A stretch of DNA of 64,000 nucleotides from the NCBI RefSeq assembly GCF_019219025.1, contig NZ_JAHUWN010000027.1, positions 20,393 through 84,392 of the forward strand, read 5' to 3'. Both the position numbers and the translations under genes were made by a program. A model generated the notes under the pieces. That model worked only from the letters and a program-made list of their open reading frames with translations, was not told the origin of the DNA and ran no database searches. The stretch comes from Bacillus sp. sid0103. GTDB lineage: Bacteria > Bacillota > Bacilli > Bacillales_B > DSM-18226. Below are positions 25,935 to 35,823 of the stretch, in pieces. Each line of letters starts with the position of its first letter. The first letter of the stretch is position 1.

Positions 25935-27236
25935 GTGTCACATACTCCCAAAAATTCAAAACCAGCTTGGATACAGAGTTACATAGATTCACCAGAAAAG
26001 CAGCAACAGTTGTATCGGCGGACATTGCTGATTGTGGTCATCTCACAAATTTTCGGTGGAGCTGGACTTGCTGCTGGTATTACTGTTGGTGCACTCCTTG
26101 CCCAAGATATGTTAGGGTCGGATCAGTATGCAGGCATTCCAGCAGCATTATTAACGTTTGGCTCTGCTGGGGCAGCGCTGCTAATCGGTCGCGTCTCCCA
26201 ACGTTTTGGACGCCGGATAGGACTTGCGGGAGGTTTCTTGACCGGCGGAATCGGTGCAATTGGAGTCATTGTTTCTGCCATTACTAGTAATATATTTCTG
26301 CTATTTACTTCACTATTGGTCTACGGTGCGGGCTCTGCCTCAAACTTACAAGCGCGCTATGCAGGAGTTGACTTAGCAAAACCTACACAGCGAGCTACAG
26401 CTGTCAGCATCGCAATGGTTTCAACGACCTTCGGGGCTGTGGCAGGACCAAACTTGGTGGATGTCATGGGTCAATTTGCAGTCTCTATTGGTGTTCCTGC
26501 TCTTGCTGGTCCCTTCATTCTAGGGGCGGCAGCCTTTCTTCTTGCAGGTTTAGTCCTATTAACTTTTTTGCGCCCAGATCCTCTGATTGTTGCCAACGCC
26601 ATTGTAGATAGGCAGGTCATCGACAGGAGTAATCCTATTGAGAAGCAATCTAGTAATCTGGCAATCAATAAACGAGGAATTGTTGTCGGAGCTACCATCA
26701 TGGTGTTAACTCAAATTGTCATGACCTCAATTATGACCATGACACCTGTTTACATGAAACATCATGGACATGGTCTGAGAGAAGTTGGAATGGTCATCGG
26801 CTTCCATATTGGCGCCATGTATCTTCCTTCTCTCGTGACTGGAATCCTCGTGGATAAAATTGGACGGACCGCTATGGCCATTGCTTCAGGTGCTACTCTC
26901 CTTACAGCAGGTATTCTTGCTGGTAGTACACCTGCTGATTCCATGTTTACCCTCATCATCGCGCTTTCATTGCTCGGGCTTGGCTGGAATTTTGGTTTAA
27001 TAAGTGGCACCGCACTGATCGTCGATTCCACTCACCCCTCAACCCGTGCCAAAACACAAGGGACGGTAGATGTCTTGATTGCTTTAGCAGGTGCTTCTGG
27101 GGGAGCCCTATCCGGAATGGTGGTCGAGCAGACGAGTTACGCAGGGCTCTCATTTGCTGGCGGAATTCTTTCCCTCCTCCTTATTCCAGTCGTTATCTGG
27201 TCACGTAGCAATCAAAGAATAACTGAAAAAAGCTAA
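25935..27236 (+). CDS. MFS transporter (drug/efflux type)
   Basis: A 433-residue membrane protein with about 12 hydrophobic segments. The MFS loop motif is FGRRIGLAGG between helices 2 and 3. The start is the GTG at 25935 (AGAGG seven bases upstream) rather than the ATG at 25893, which has no ribosome binding site. Duplicated halves are joined by a polar stretch (DRQVIDRSNPIEK). A multidrug or metabolite exporter is likely; substrate unknown. Confidence 0.9.
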   Translation: MSHTPKNSKPAWIQSYIDSPEKQQQLYRRTLLIVVISQIFGGAGLAAGITVGALLAQDMLGSDQYAGIPAALLTFGSAGAALLIGRVSQRFGRRIGLAGGFLTGGIGAIGVIVSAITSNIFLLFTSLLVYGAGSASNLQARYAGVDLAKPTQRATAVSIAMVSTTFGAVAGPNLVDVMGQFAVSIGVPALAGPFILGAAAFLLAGLVLLTFLRPDPLIVANAIVDRQVIDRSNPIEKQSSNLAINKRGIVVGATIMVLTQIVMTSIMTMTPVYMKHHGHGLREVGMVIGFHIGAMYLPSLVTGILVDKIGRTAMAIASGATLLTAGILAGSTPADSMFTLIIALSLLGLGWNFGLISGTALIVDSTHPSTRAKTQGTVDVLIALAGASGGALSGMVVEQTSYAGLSFAGGILSLLLIPVVIWSRSNQRITEKS

Positions 27237-27387
27237 GTAGAAGAAATAGGATCTCTGGAAATGACATCCTATTTTTTTTGTTATTTTTAAAAAAATATTT
27301 AAAAATTCACTATTTCACAATTAAATTTATTTTCGGAATTTTATATGTGTGGTATAGTCATAGAAAAGAAAAAATGGAGTGATAAAA

Positions 27388-28485
27388 ATGAAATTGCAAG
27401 TCCACCGTTCGTATAATTTCAATGCGGGGCCATCCGCGTTACCCATTTCTGTATTAGAAAAAGCTCAGGCAGAACTGATTGATTTTCGAGGTACGGGAAT
27501 GTCGGTCATGGAACTTAGCCACCGCAGCAAAGCTTATGAAGAAGTACATAATCAGGCAATTGACAACTTAAAAGAGCTGCTGTCGATTCCGGATACACAT
27601 GAAGTACTCTTCTTGCAAGGTGGTGCTAGTCTTCAGTTTTCAATGATTCCGATGAATTTTTTACAAACTGGAAAAAAGGCTGGATATGTCATGACTGGTT
27701 CTTGGTCAGAGAAAGCTTTTACCGAGGCTAAACTTTTTGGTGAGGTTTACCATGCGGCTTCTACGAAAGAGAGCAACTATCGTAGTATTCCTGCGCTTGA
27801 TCAATTACAATACGATTCATCTGACGCATATGTACATCTAACTTCAAACAATACAATTTATGGTACACAATGGAAGGACTTCCCAGACACTGGTGATGTT
27901 CCATTAATCGCAGACATGTCGAGTGATATTCTGTCTAAGCCAATTGATGTTAGCAAGTTTGCGCTTATTTATGCTGGTGCCCAAAAAAACCTTGGCCCTT
28001 CAGGCGTAACCGTTGTGATTATTCGTAAGGATTTGCTTGAACAAGCAAACACGAATATTCCAACAATGTTAAAATACAGCACCCATTCTAAAAATAATTC
28101 ATTGTACAACACACCACCTACTTTCGGCATTTACATGCTCGGAGAGGTTCTAAATTGGGCCCGTGAATTGGGCGGTTTGACTGCCATTGCTGAGCTAAAT
28201 GAAAAAAAAGCAAACTTGATTTACGATACAATCGATGCTAGTAATGGTTTTTACATTGGCCATGCGTTACCGGAAAGCAGATCTCTCATGAATCTTACTT
28301 TTAACTTAGCTTCGAAGGACTTAGAAAAGAAATTCCTTGAGCAAGCGAAACAAGAAGGCTTCGTTGGTGTAAACGGACACCGCTCAATCGGCGGATGCCG
28401 CGTATCTGCGTATAATGCTGTACCAGTGGAAGCCTGCCAGGCATTTAAAGAATTTATGATTCAATTCCAAGCAGAAAATAGCTAA
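27388..28485 (+). CDS. serC: Phosphoserine aminotransferase
   Basis: A 365-residue class V PLP aminotransferase for serine (and possibly pyridoxine) synthesis. It has YNFNAGPSALP at the start, FLQGGASLQFSMIPMN for phosphate binding, the PLP lysine in YAGAQKNLGPSG, and HRSIGGCRVSAYNAV at the end. The ATG at 27388 has GGAG eight bases upstream. It is solitary: serA is not adjacent here. Confidence 0.97.
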   Translation: MKLQVHRSYNFNAGPSALPISVLEKAQAELIDFRGTGMSVMELSHRSKAYEEVHNQAIDNLKELLSIPDTHEVLFLQGGASLQFSMIPMNFLQTGKKAGYVMTGSWSEKAFTEAKLFGEVYHAASTKESNYRSIPALDQLQYDSSDAYVHLTSNNTIYGTQWKDFPDTGDVPLIADMSSDILSKPIDVSKFALIYAGAQKNLGPSGVTVVIIRKDLLEQANTNIPTMLKYSTHSKNNSLYNTPPTFGIYMLGEVLNWARELGGLTAIAELNEKKANLIYDTIDASNGFYIGHALPESRSLMNLTFNLASKDLEKKFLEQAKQEGFVGVNGHRSIGGCRVSAYNAVPVEACQAFKEFMIQFQAENS

Positions 28486-28490
28486 AGAAA

Positions 28491-28522
28491 AATCACCCTC
28501 TCATTTTGTTAAGAGGGTGATT
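28491..28522. terminator. Bidirectional terminator after serC
   Basis: AATCACCCTC and GAGGGTGATT with a 12-base loop and a T-run. It serves serC and the convergent luciferase-like gene. Confidence 0.88.
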
Positions 28523-28537
28523 TTTTCATCTTTCTAT

Positions 28538-29539
28538 TTATCGACCGTCGACTACTTCTTTCAATATTTCATACGAACGTTTTTGTTTTTCCGTGTCATA
28601 AATATAGGATACCGCCATGAGTTCATCAACGTGATAATACTCCTGGAATTTCGTCCATTGTTGGCGGACAGTTTCCTTACTTCCAATCAATGTCACACTT
28701 TGCTTCGATGCGGCCATTTCCTTTTCCATCGGGGTCCAAATCTCATCCAGGCTTTCAACTGGCGGTTGTAACGGATTTTGTGTACCACGCACGACATTAA
28801 GGAAAAACTGCTGCATTGTGGTTGATAAGTATTGAGCTTCTTCATCAGTTTCAGCAGCAATGACATTTAAGCAAACCATCATATACGGTTTAGCTAAATA
28901 TTCAGATGGCTGAAAACGACTCCGATAGATTGAGATCGCTTCTTCCATAAATCTTGGAGCAAAGTGGGACGCAAATACATAAGGCAGACCCAAACTCGCT
29001 GCTAAATAGGCAGAATCGGTGGAAGAACCGAGGATATAAATCGGAATATTCGTGTCAACACCGGGATAGGCTTTCACATAACTTTGCTGCTCTGCTGAAC
29101 CAAAATAAGTGAGCAAGGCCTTCACATCATCCGGGAAAGTATAAACGGAATCATTTTTAGCGCGTCGCAGGGCGTTTGCCGTCATCATATCTGTTCCAGG
29201 TGCCCGGCCGAGACCTAAGTCGACGCGATTAGGATAAATGGTCGCTAAAGTTCCGAATTGTTCTGCGACCACTAGCGGGGAATGGTTTGGCAGCATGATT
29301 CCACCAGAACCTACCTGAATAGTATTTGTATGTTCTAACACATGTTTGATTAAAATCGATGTGGCTGAACTAACAAGTGTAGCTGTATTATGATGTTCTG
29401 CGATCCAATAGCGTTGATAGCCCATCGTTTCAACTTCCTGCGCCAATTCAACCATGGATTCAATCGCTTGCCTGGGACTTTGCCCCTTCCGAATCGGTGC
29501 TAAATTCAAGACAGATACAGGTATATGAATGGTTGTCAT
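28538..29539 (-). CDS. LLM-class flavin-dependent oxidoreductase (luciferase-like)
   Basis: A 333-residue bacterial luciferase-like monooxygenase fold. Typical segments are [10 protein letters not shown] near residue 42, [23 protein letters not shown] in the first quarter, [11 protein letters not shown] and [14 protein letters not shown]. It uses reduced flavin; substrate unknown. It stands in a run of minus-strand oxidoreductases (29.6-31.4 kb) with separate gaps. Confidence 0.93.
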   Translation of the reverse strand: MTTIHIPVSVLNLAPIRKGQSPRQAIESMVELAQEVETMGYQRYWIAEHHNTATLVSSATSILIKHVLEHTNTIQVGSGGIMLPNHSPLVVAEQFGTLATIYPNRVDLGLGRAPGTDMMTANALRRAKNDSVYTFPDDVKALLTYFGSAEQQSYVKAYPGVDTNIPIYILGSSTDSAYLAASLGLPYVFASHFAPRFMEEAISIYRSRFQPSEYLAKPYMMVCLNVIAAETDEEAQYLSTTMQQFFLNVVRGTQNPLQPPVESLDEIWTPMEKEMAASKQSVTLIGSKETVRQQWTKFQEYYHVDELMAVSYIYDTEKQKRSYEILKEVVDGR

Positions 29540-29654
29540 TTTATCATTCCTTTCCCTAAAGAGAATACTACTATAGTAACAATAGGAATACAGAAATCAA
29601 AAATAAATGCTCACCCTGGAGGTCTTTGTAATTTTTAAAAAAAGTTTAACAACT

Positions 29655-30104
29655 TTATTTTAATATCTCCCTTAACTCTTCTGTCATTTGTTCCACTAAT
29701 TCAGGTCGGCCATGATATTGAGCAGGAGTATTTTGAAACAGTTGAATTCGCCAATCCCCTTCTCTTTTTACAACAACAAGTGTATGATGTGTGTTCACGT
29801 TTGCGTTAATATCCGCTTGCCCAGGAGGAACCATGCCTGCAATCGCTCGTAAAATGGCAATCTCGGAACTTAAAAGACGGACCTCTTTTACTTTACTTAC
29901 AAATCGTGCGGTTGGATGATGTTCAAAGATTGGTTTTAGATGCGAAAATATTTCTTGTCTGCCAATCGTTTGACTTCCATCAAATCCTATACTCTCGCCA
30001 TCATCCGTAAATAACGCTGCCATTCCCTTGGCACTGCGTTCATTCCACGCATCTATAAGCTTCTTATAAACTGCTTGCACTTCCATAGATATAAAATCTT
30101 CCAT
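29655..30104 (-). CDS. SnoaL-like/SgcJ family protein
   Basis: 149 residues from the ATG at 30104 (GAGGAG ten bases upstream). It is a small alpha+beta barrel of the SnoaL/DUF4440 superfamily: VYKKLIDAWNERSAKGMAAL, FTDDGESIGFDG and a C-terminal THHTLVVVKREGDW. Members are often stress or polyketide-associated and lack a defined reaction. It is next to a flavin monooxygenase gene, but not clearly co-transcribed. Confidence 0.85.
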   Translation of the reverse strand: MEDFISMEVQAVYKKLIDAWNERSAKGMAALFTDDGESIGFDGSQTIGRQEIFSHLKPIFEHHPTARFVSKVKEVRLLSSEIAILRAIAGMVPPGQADINANVNTHHTLVVVKREGDWRIQLFQNTPAQYHGRPELVEQMTEELREILK

Positions 30105-30195
30105 AATATAACAACTCCTCACAAAGCTCTAAATTTATCGTAAAACAAACCAGTCCTTCTAATCAACATTCTGGCAGTCTCCCACAAATAAAAAT

Positions 30196-30235
30196 AGACC
30201 TCCACCTACTCCATAAATAGAGATAGGTAAAGGTC
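30196..30235 (-). terminator. Terminator of the FAD monooxygenase gene
   Basis: A two-part stem (AGACCT/AGGTCC and ACCTA/TAGGT) right after the stop at 30242, with T-rich sequence on the minus strand. Confidence 0.6.
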
Positions 30236-30241
30236 CATTAT

Positions 30242-31342
30242 CTAATTTAGCGCAAACTGGTCAAATTTTTCTGAAAAAGTCGCTTCTTGTTTCATCTGCA
30301 TTTCTTGTTGCTCTTTGATCTCCGACTTTCTATTTGTTTCAAATCTTTTCAATTTTTGTGTGGAGGTGTTATTTTCTCTTAATGCTTGGGTTATGAGAGG
30401 CGCAAGGACATGCGCGTCTTTCATTCCACAATTTATCCCGATTGCACCAGTTGGAGTCATTGTATGTGCAGCATCACCGATGATGACTAATCCATCCTTT
30501 ACCCAAGTTTCAGAACGTGAACTTTGGACCTTTAAAGGGACAAAGTCATTCCACGATTGAAGGTTCTTTTCGACAAGCTGTTTTAATTCTGGAAAGCACT
30601 CGATTAAGGGTTTTAGAAATGGCTGCAATGCTTGTTTTCTTAATAAAGGAAAGGATCCTTCATCAATATTCCAGCCTATTTGAATGAATCCACCAGTTTG
30701 GGTAAACAAGGCTAATTGATGGCCATTGACAAGAACCATTCTTGTTGTTGGCTCCCAACCCTGAGGTGCAGGAACTTTGGCCCATAATACATCGTACCCA
30801 TGCTTCATCTCAAACGTTGGGATATTCGCCAGTTTTCTCACTGTGGAATAACGGCCATCCGCCCCTACAACCACTGAACTTGCGATTATAATTTCTTGAC
30901 CGTCCCTTACTGCTTTTACACCCGTAAAGACCCCGCGATCATCCTGGATCAATTCCGATACCGTGGTGTTATAAAGGAGGCGATAATTTTCAAATTGCTT
31001 TGACTCTTGAATGATTGCACTTAATAAATTCGCTTGCGGAACATGAATGCCTACATGATCCTCTCCGAGTGAAGGAGTAATAGTATTAACAAGATGGTTT
31101 CCGGCAAAAAATTGGACTTTTTCCATTTTCAGAAGCCCTAGTTCTTCAATCTTTTCAAACAATTGGTGTTCTTTTAAAATTGCTTCCGTTTCAGAAGTAA
31201 TATGTTCCCCTCTAAATTTTCTATTTACTCCAGAAGATCGTTCAAGAACAATGGTTGATACACCATTTTTAGCCAATAGAAAACCTAATAATGTCCCTGC
31301 TGGTCCGCCACCCACAATAACAACATCTGTCTGCAGCATCAT
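30242..31342 (-). CDS. FAD-dependent monooxygenase
   Basis: 366 residues from the ATG at 31342 (AGAAGGTG six bases upstream). It is an aromatic-hydroxylase-type flavoprotein: dinucleotide fold VVIVGGGPAGTLLG, the middle DG-type motif VVGADGRYSTVRKL and the FAD-ribityl motif VIIGDAAHTMTPTGAIG. It probably hydroxylates an aromatic or polyketide-like compound with NAD(P)H and oxygen; substrate unknown. Confidence 0.93.
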   Translation of the reverse strand: MMLQTDVVIVGGGPAGTLLGFLLAKNGVSTIVLERSSGVNRKFRGEHITSETEAILKEHQLFEKIEELGLLKMEKVQFFAGNHLVNTITPSLGEDHVGIHVPQANLLSAIIQESKQFENYRLLYNTTVSELIQDDRGVFTGVKAVRDGQEIIIASSVVVGADGRYSTVRKLANIPTFEMKHGYDVLWAKVPAPQGWEPTTRMVLVNGHQLALFTQTGGFIQIGWNIDEGSFPLLRKQALQPFLKPLIECFPELKQLVEKNLQSWNDFVPLKVQSSRSETWVKDGLVIIGDAAHTMTPTGAIGINCGMKDAHVLAPLITQALRENNTSTQKLKRFETNRKSEIKEQQEMQMKQEATFSEKFDQFALN

Positions 31343-31454
31343 TATATTCACCTTCTGGTTAAATTTATATTTCAAAAAAGCTATTATCAAGAGTTTTCTT
31401 ATAAGAATAAAAGTTAATTATAGAATAACAAAGATTACATTTCTGGTCAATTAA

Positions 31455-31492
31455 AAAAGGTCAGTCCCAGATGTTGCCAGGACTGACCTTTT
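31455..31492 (-). terminator. Terminator of the DUF3800 gene
   Basis: AAAAGGTCAGTCC pairs perfectly with GGACTGACCTTTT around a 12-base loop. Confidence 0.88.
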
Positions 31493-32663
31493 ATTCTGTA
31501 ACCATTAATTTTTCCATCTCAATAATTCTTTTAAGATATTCAAATTCGTTATTGTCGAGAATATCGATTTCATTATTTGTGGCGAGAAGAATTTGATTTC
31601 GACACTTCGAGATTCTTTGAAGCATCGGATGGATTGTAAGGCTCGATAAATTTACAAAATCATATAAGTCAGTTAAACAAACAGGTAGTTTATACCCTTT
31701 ATTACTGCTGGCTATTAACAGCCCGTTATCCCGGAGCTTGGATACGATGTTCGACCTAAAGTAATGATGATTGATTTTGTTCACCCGGATCGCGTTTAGA
31801 TTATCGAGAATTTCTTGTGTATATACATATTCATTTGGATTTTCTCGCAGATTAAATAACAGAAACTTGAGTAAGTCGATCCTGATTTTTTCATCCAGGT
31901 CTTCACTCTTTTTATTTTTTTCAAGGTATTGAAGGGTCAAATTCACCGTTTGTTTAAAAATAACCTCATCAAACTCTGAGTCCTGATTCCTGGATATGTA
32001 ATCATGTAAATAATTTTTATAGTTTTGCGGCCATAAATTAATCGCGATGATTTTCTTTTTGATGATTTTATTAAATAGAAGATAATGTTCCGAATCCTGG
32101 GTTTGATTATAACCTATCGCAATCGTCCCTGCGATTATATTCGCCAATTGAAGGAGGTTTTCTGATGTGCGATTGTTAAATCCAAAAGACGAATAATTAA
32201 ATAAATCAGGAATACTTTTTTCGGTGATATAGGTCTTAAATTCAGTCATGAATTCCTTCGTACCCTGCTGATTTAAAACAAGATCGAGTTGGTCAAACGT
32301 TCGTTTTAAATCAGCATAGATCAATCGATTCATGTATTTTATAAACGTCTTTTCAAAAGTAATCCCGCTATCTTCTCTTATTTTTCTTTTGTCGATGACA
32401 TAGGCATATATATTAAACGGTAACTCCTTCAGTTCATTTAATAGTTGAATTCTAAGATGAGGGTTGTCGATTCTGTCAGATTGCATTTCTTCGGTTTGAA
32501 AGTATTTTTGTCTAACCTTATCAACTTCACGTTCTAGCCATTCTTTATTAGACTCTTTTGCTAGAATAGCAACGATAATAAAGTGGGTCGAGACATCATT
32601 ATTTTCAAAATCAAAACTATAATCACCAGACTCTTCCATAAACGCCAATTGGATATCGTCCAT
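31491..32663 (-). CDS. DUF3800-like protein with C-terminal winged-helix-like region
   Basis: A 390-residue protein. The N-terminus has an RNase H-fold DUF3800-like start (AFMEESGDYSF, then THFIIVAILA); the usual first Asp of (I/V)DESG is Glu here. Residues ~60-190 fit the rest of that domain (YAYVIDKRKI, LVLNQQG). The C-terminal third (EILDNLNAIRVNKINHHYF, IVSKLRDNGLL) looks like a winged helix. DUF3800 proteins occur in mobile and defence contexts, but no partner gene is adjacent. The ATG has a good GGTGGGAG site. Function is unknown. Confidence 0.7.
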   Translation of the reverse strand: MDDIQLAFMEESGDYSFDFENNDVSTHFIIVAILAKESNKEWLEREVDKVRQKYFQTEEMQSDRIDNPHLRIQLLNELKELPFNIYAYVIDKRKIREDSGITFEKTFIKYMNRLIYADLKRTFDQLDLVLNQQGTKEFMTEFKTYITEKSIPDLFNYSSFGFNNRTSENLLQLANIIAGTIAIGYNQTQDSEHYLLFNKIIKKKIIAINLWPQNYKNYLHDYISRNQDSEFDEVIFKQTVNLTLQYLEKNKKSEDLDEKIRIDLLKFLLFNLRENPNEYVYTQEILDNLNAIRVNKINHHYFRSNIVSKLRDNGLLIASSNKGYKLPVCLTDLYDFVNLSSLTIHPMLQRISKCRNQILLATNNEIDILDNNEFEYLKRIIEMEKLMVTE

Positions 32664-32766
32664 TCTCCCACCTCACCCAAATATTCTTTATTCTAATTTC
32701 AACAAAATAGGATTGAAAACCTTTAAAAAGTTAATATTTCCATCAGTTAAAATTTAAGGGTGGGCT

Positions 32767-33432
32767 TCAACAAGATAAACCGCAAGTGCATCGGTCTTTG
32801 CCGAATAACATCGAATAGGCAGAAGGAAATTCTTGATTCACTCGCTGGACTTCAAGTGCAAACTCCACTTCATTCTTAGGAACAGGCGATAAGGAATCAG
32901 CCTTTTTCTGGTTATCAATATGTGCTCCTGGTGGAACAAAACTACCTGGCTTAAGAGTAACTCCACCGGTAACAACGGCTCCAGAGGCGATGAAGCTCCC
33001 TTCTCCGATATGGGCATGATAAACAATTGTCTTAAACCCGATAAATGCTTTTTGATCAATCTGACAGGGACCATGGATCAGCGCCCCATGGGCACAGGAA
33101 ACCTCGTCATCAATATAGATTGAGTATTTCTTTTGGTTAATCTCGATATGTTTGTTTTTTAAGCCGTGAAGGATTACACCATCTTGTAGATTACAGTTGC
33201 TTCCAATATAAAATGGCGTCCCTTCATCTGCACGAATACTGACAAAAGGACCGACAAACGTATTTTTCCGAATCGTGACATCGCCGACGATATAGGTGAA
33301 CGGACTTAAAAAAGTCGTTTTATTAATTTTTGGAAAAATGGGAGTTGGATTTAGGGTAGTTATCGGGTTTGAACCTACATAGTAACTATAAATATTTAAT
33401 GGACCATTTAGATGATTGGGATAATTCCACAT
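32767..33432 (-). CDS. Gamma-class carbonic anhydrase-like left-handed beta-helix protein
   Basis: A 221-residue hexapeptide-repeat protein. Repeats run from ~40 to 175 (TYIVGDVTI, TFVGPFVSI, SFIASGAVV). Three His positions that fit the gamma carbonic anhydrase metal site are GVILHGLKN, CAHGALIHG and YHAHIGEG. A helical C-terminus follows the helix domain, ending in an unusual Cys cluster (CTCGLSC). Reversible CO2 hydration is likely, though some such proteins are inactive scaffolds. Confidence 0.82.
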   Translation of the reverse strand: MWNYPNHLNGPLNIYSYYVGSNPITTLNPTPIFPKINKTTFLSPFTYIVGDVTIRKNTFVGPFVSIRADEGTPFYIGSNCNLQDGVILHGLKNKHIEINQKKYSIYIDDEVSCAHGALIHGPCQIDQKAFIGFKTIVYHAHIGEGSFIASGAVVTGGVTLKPGSFVPPGAHIDNQKKADSLSPVPKNEVEFALEVQRVNQEFPSAYSMLFGKDRCTCGLSC

Positions 33433-33589
33433 AATACATTCCCCTCTTTCTCATAACTGGATTCATGATACATATACGTAGGTTTTGTAGAATAAGACCA
33501 TTTTCCAGCGATAGAAATTGGTTCACCTGAAACTTAGTTCACTTTTTCTCGTCTTTATTTAATAGAAGATCATGGAGAGGGGTACATAC

Positions 33590-34576
33590 GTGATTGAAAA
33601 AGCAGGAATGGTAAAAATCGACATATATAAAGATATTTATTCACAATTGTATAAAGGATTAAAGTGGAAAACGGATAAGAGATCATTAATGCTAATTGCA
33701 GCGATGTATGTCACAAACGGAAAAGAATTTAACTTCAAGAGATTCATGGACCTTGCTGACTATATTAAAAGCGAAGTAGGCTTCTTTTCGCAATTAAAAT
33801 CTGTGACACGATATACCACGGCTGCCACCCTCGATACGCTGACAGATGATCCTAAATCGAGCTTTAACCATTTTATTAAGCTCTATGAAAAACTTATTGA
33901 AAATGGCTTCAGCCGTCAGATTTATACCTATATAGCGGCTGGAACCCTTTTAAAAGTGGAGCAGACGCAAGTGGATGAAATCACAAAAAAGACAAGCATC
34001 ATTTATAAAGGGATGAAGGAGCATCATTTCTTCCTTACCAATTCAGCTGATTACCCATTATCAGCCATCCTTGCCTTATCTAATTATGAACCAGCGGAGA
34101 TCATTAACAAGGTGGAAGACTATTACAATGCACTCAAAGATGAAGGATTTTCAATCGGAAATGATCTCCAATTTTTAAGCCACATCCTTGCATTAGATGC
34201 AAAACATCATCCAAATGAAAAAGCGAATCAATGCAGCCACATTCAAAAACTGCTGAAAGAAAACAATTTAAAAACAAAAAAAGCCTATTACCCCTATATT
34301 GGGATGCTGACCTATTTGGACCATATTGAACAAAAGATCAAGACCTTATATGAAATAAATGAAAGTTTAAATAAAGATAAGATGTTTAAATGGAATAAAG
34401 ATATCAATTTTATGATGAGCGTTCTGTTTTTAATGAGTCATTTGACTACATTGGGCGATGCGGCCAAAACAACCTTAAATACTACAATAGAAATTTTGAT
34501 CCAGGCTCAACAGGCTGCAATGACGGCAAGCATTACAGCTGCCACTGTTGCATCAAGTAGTTCAGGTGGAGATTAA
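33590..34576 (+). CDS. DUF4003 family protein
   Basis: 328 residues from the GTG at 33590 (GAGAGGGG eight bases upstream; an ATG at 33572 is in frame but lies inside that site). It is a helical soluble protein of the Bacillus DUF4003 family (YKGLKWKTDKRSLMLIAAMY, FFSQLKSVTRYTTAA, LQFLSHILALD) with a C-terminal Ala/Thr-rich helix. Function is unknown. Array B follows. Confidence 0.85.
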   Translation: MIEKAGMVKIDIYKDIYSQLYKGLKWKTDKRSLMLIAAMYVTNGKEFNFKRFMDLADYIKSEVGFFSQLKSVTRYTTAATLDTLTDDPKSSFNHFIKLYEKLIENGFSRQIYTYIAAGTLLKVEQTQVDEITKKTSIIYKGMKEHHFFLTNSADYPLSAILALSNYEPAEIINKVEDYYNALKDEGFSIGNDLQFLSHILALDAKHHPNEKANQCSHIQKLLKENNLKTKKAYYPYIGMLTYLDHIEQKIKTLYEINESLNKDKMFKWNKDINFMMSVLFLMSHLTTLGDAAKTTLNTTIEILIQAQQAAMTASITAATVASSSSGGD

Positions 34577-34619
34577 TAAAGTATGCAAGATAATATCGCT
34601 GTGGATTTTTCTTTATTGT

Positions 34620-35085
34620 GTTTATGAAGGACAAATCTCTTGTTCCTTCGCTAAGTTTTGTCCTTCATACCGCTTATGATTGACAATTCTCTTGCTCTTG
34701 CGGTAAGTTTTGTCCTTCATACCGCTTATGATAGACAATTCTCTTGCTCCTGAGGTAAGTTTTGTCCTTCACCCCGCTTATGATAGACAATTCTCTTGCT
34801 CCTGAGGTAAGTTTTGTCCTTCATCACGCTTATGATAGACAATTCTCTTACTCCTGAGGTAGTTTTTGTCCTTCATACCGCTGATGATAGACAATTCTCT
34901 TGCTCCTGAGGTAAGTTTTGTCCTTCATCACGCTCATGATAGACAATTCTCTTGCTCCTGAGGTAAGTTTTGTCCTTCATCCCGCTTATGATAGACAATT
35001 CTCTTGCTCCTGAAGTAAGTTTTGTCCTTCATCACGTTTATGATAGACAATTCTCTTGCTCCTGAAGTAAGTTTTGTTCTTCAGA
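34620..35085. repeat. 52-bp tandem repeat array B (about 9 units)
   Basis: Units read TATGATAGACAATTCTCTTG then CTCCTGAGGTAAG and TTTTGTCCTTCATCACGCT. Copies at 34779 and 34831 are exactly 52 bases apart. The first unit has a perfect stem (ATGAAGGACAA with TTGTCCTTCAT). Later units keep the stem with two mismatches (ATGATAGACAA). It fills the gap between convergent genes (34577-35140). No coding potential. Confidence 0.88.
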
Positions 35086-35140
35086 ATGCTATGAGTTCAA
35101 AACAAAAGGCAGTGATCGCAAAATCACTACCCTCTTAACG

Positions 35141-35800
35141 CTATTCTTTGGTTAACTTCACAGATGGATCGTCCTGTTTAGCCATTTCTTTTTCTAACTG
35201 CTCCACGCGCGCATCAAATGTGCTGTGGATAAAGGAATGGTTCACCCTTTGTTCTAATCGTTCTAGATAGTTCTCGATATCCTTAAACTTCGAGGAAAAT
35301 TGTTCACTCAATGAATTGGATTCTGAAACCTGATTTATTTTTAGATTAGCCCGTGTTACATTTTCACGGCCCATTAATTCCATCCGGCGCAAATGCATAT
35401 CCTTTAACCTTTGCTTCATTTCTTCATGCTTTCTTTCTAATTCAATGAGTTGATCCGTTACGTTGGCAAGAGAAATATTCAAGCGCTCTGCACGATCTGC
35501 ATATTGCTGATGCTCTGCTGCAGCAAATTGATAAAGTTCTGTTTCTCCAGCTTTTAAGGCAATCTCTGCTTGATGCTTTCGTTTTTCCGATCGCTCGGTC
35601 GCCTGAAAATATTCTCTTGTAAATTCCGCTTTCAAGCTAGCTTGACGTTCAACAAGCCTGCCAACCTTTTCTGTCTCTTGCTCACACTCACGAAGATATT
35701 GATTGAGTAAGGCAATCGGATTTTGTTGTCCCTTGTGTTGCATCGATTCATTTAAATCAGCAATAATTAGATCTTTAATTTTTGTTAATAAGTTTGCCAT
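35141..35800 (-). CDS. PspA/IM30 (LiaH-like) protein, copy 1
   Basis: A 219-residue peripheral membrane protein, mostly long coiled coil (residues ~25-190), of the PspA/IM30/LiaH family that protects membranes under envelope stress. The start has MANLLTKIKDLIIADLNESM, an amphipathic helix. It is 23 bases after the Lmo0954-like membrane protein gene (35824), the same order as LiaI-LiaH. A close paralogue is at 60468. Confidence 0.92.
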   Translation of the reverse strand: MANLLTKIKDLIIADLNESMQHKGQQNPIALLNQYLRECEQETEKVGRLVERQASLKAEFTREYFQATERSEKRKHQAEIALKAGETELYQFAAAEHQQYADRAERLNISLANVTDQLIELERKHEEMKQRLKDMHLRRMELMGRENVTRANLKINQVSESNSLSEQFSSKFKDIENYLERLEQRVNHSFIHSTFDARVEQLEKEMAKQDDPSVKLTKE

Positions 35801-35823
35801 TATTCATTTCCCCTTTGAAATTA

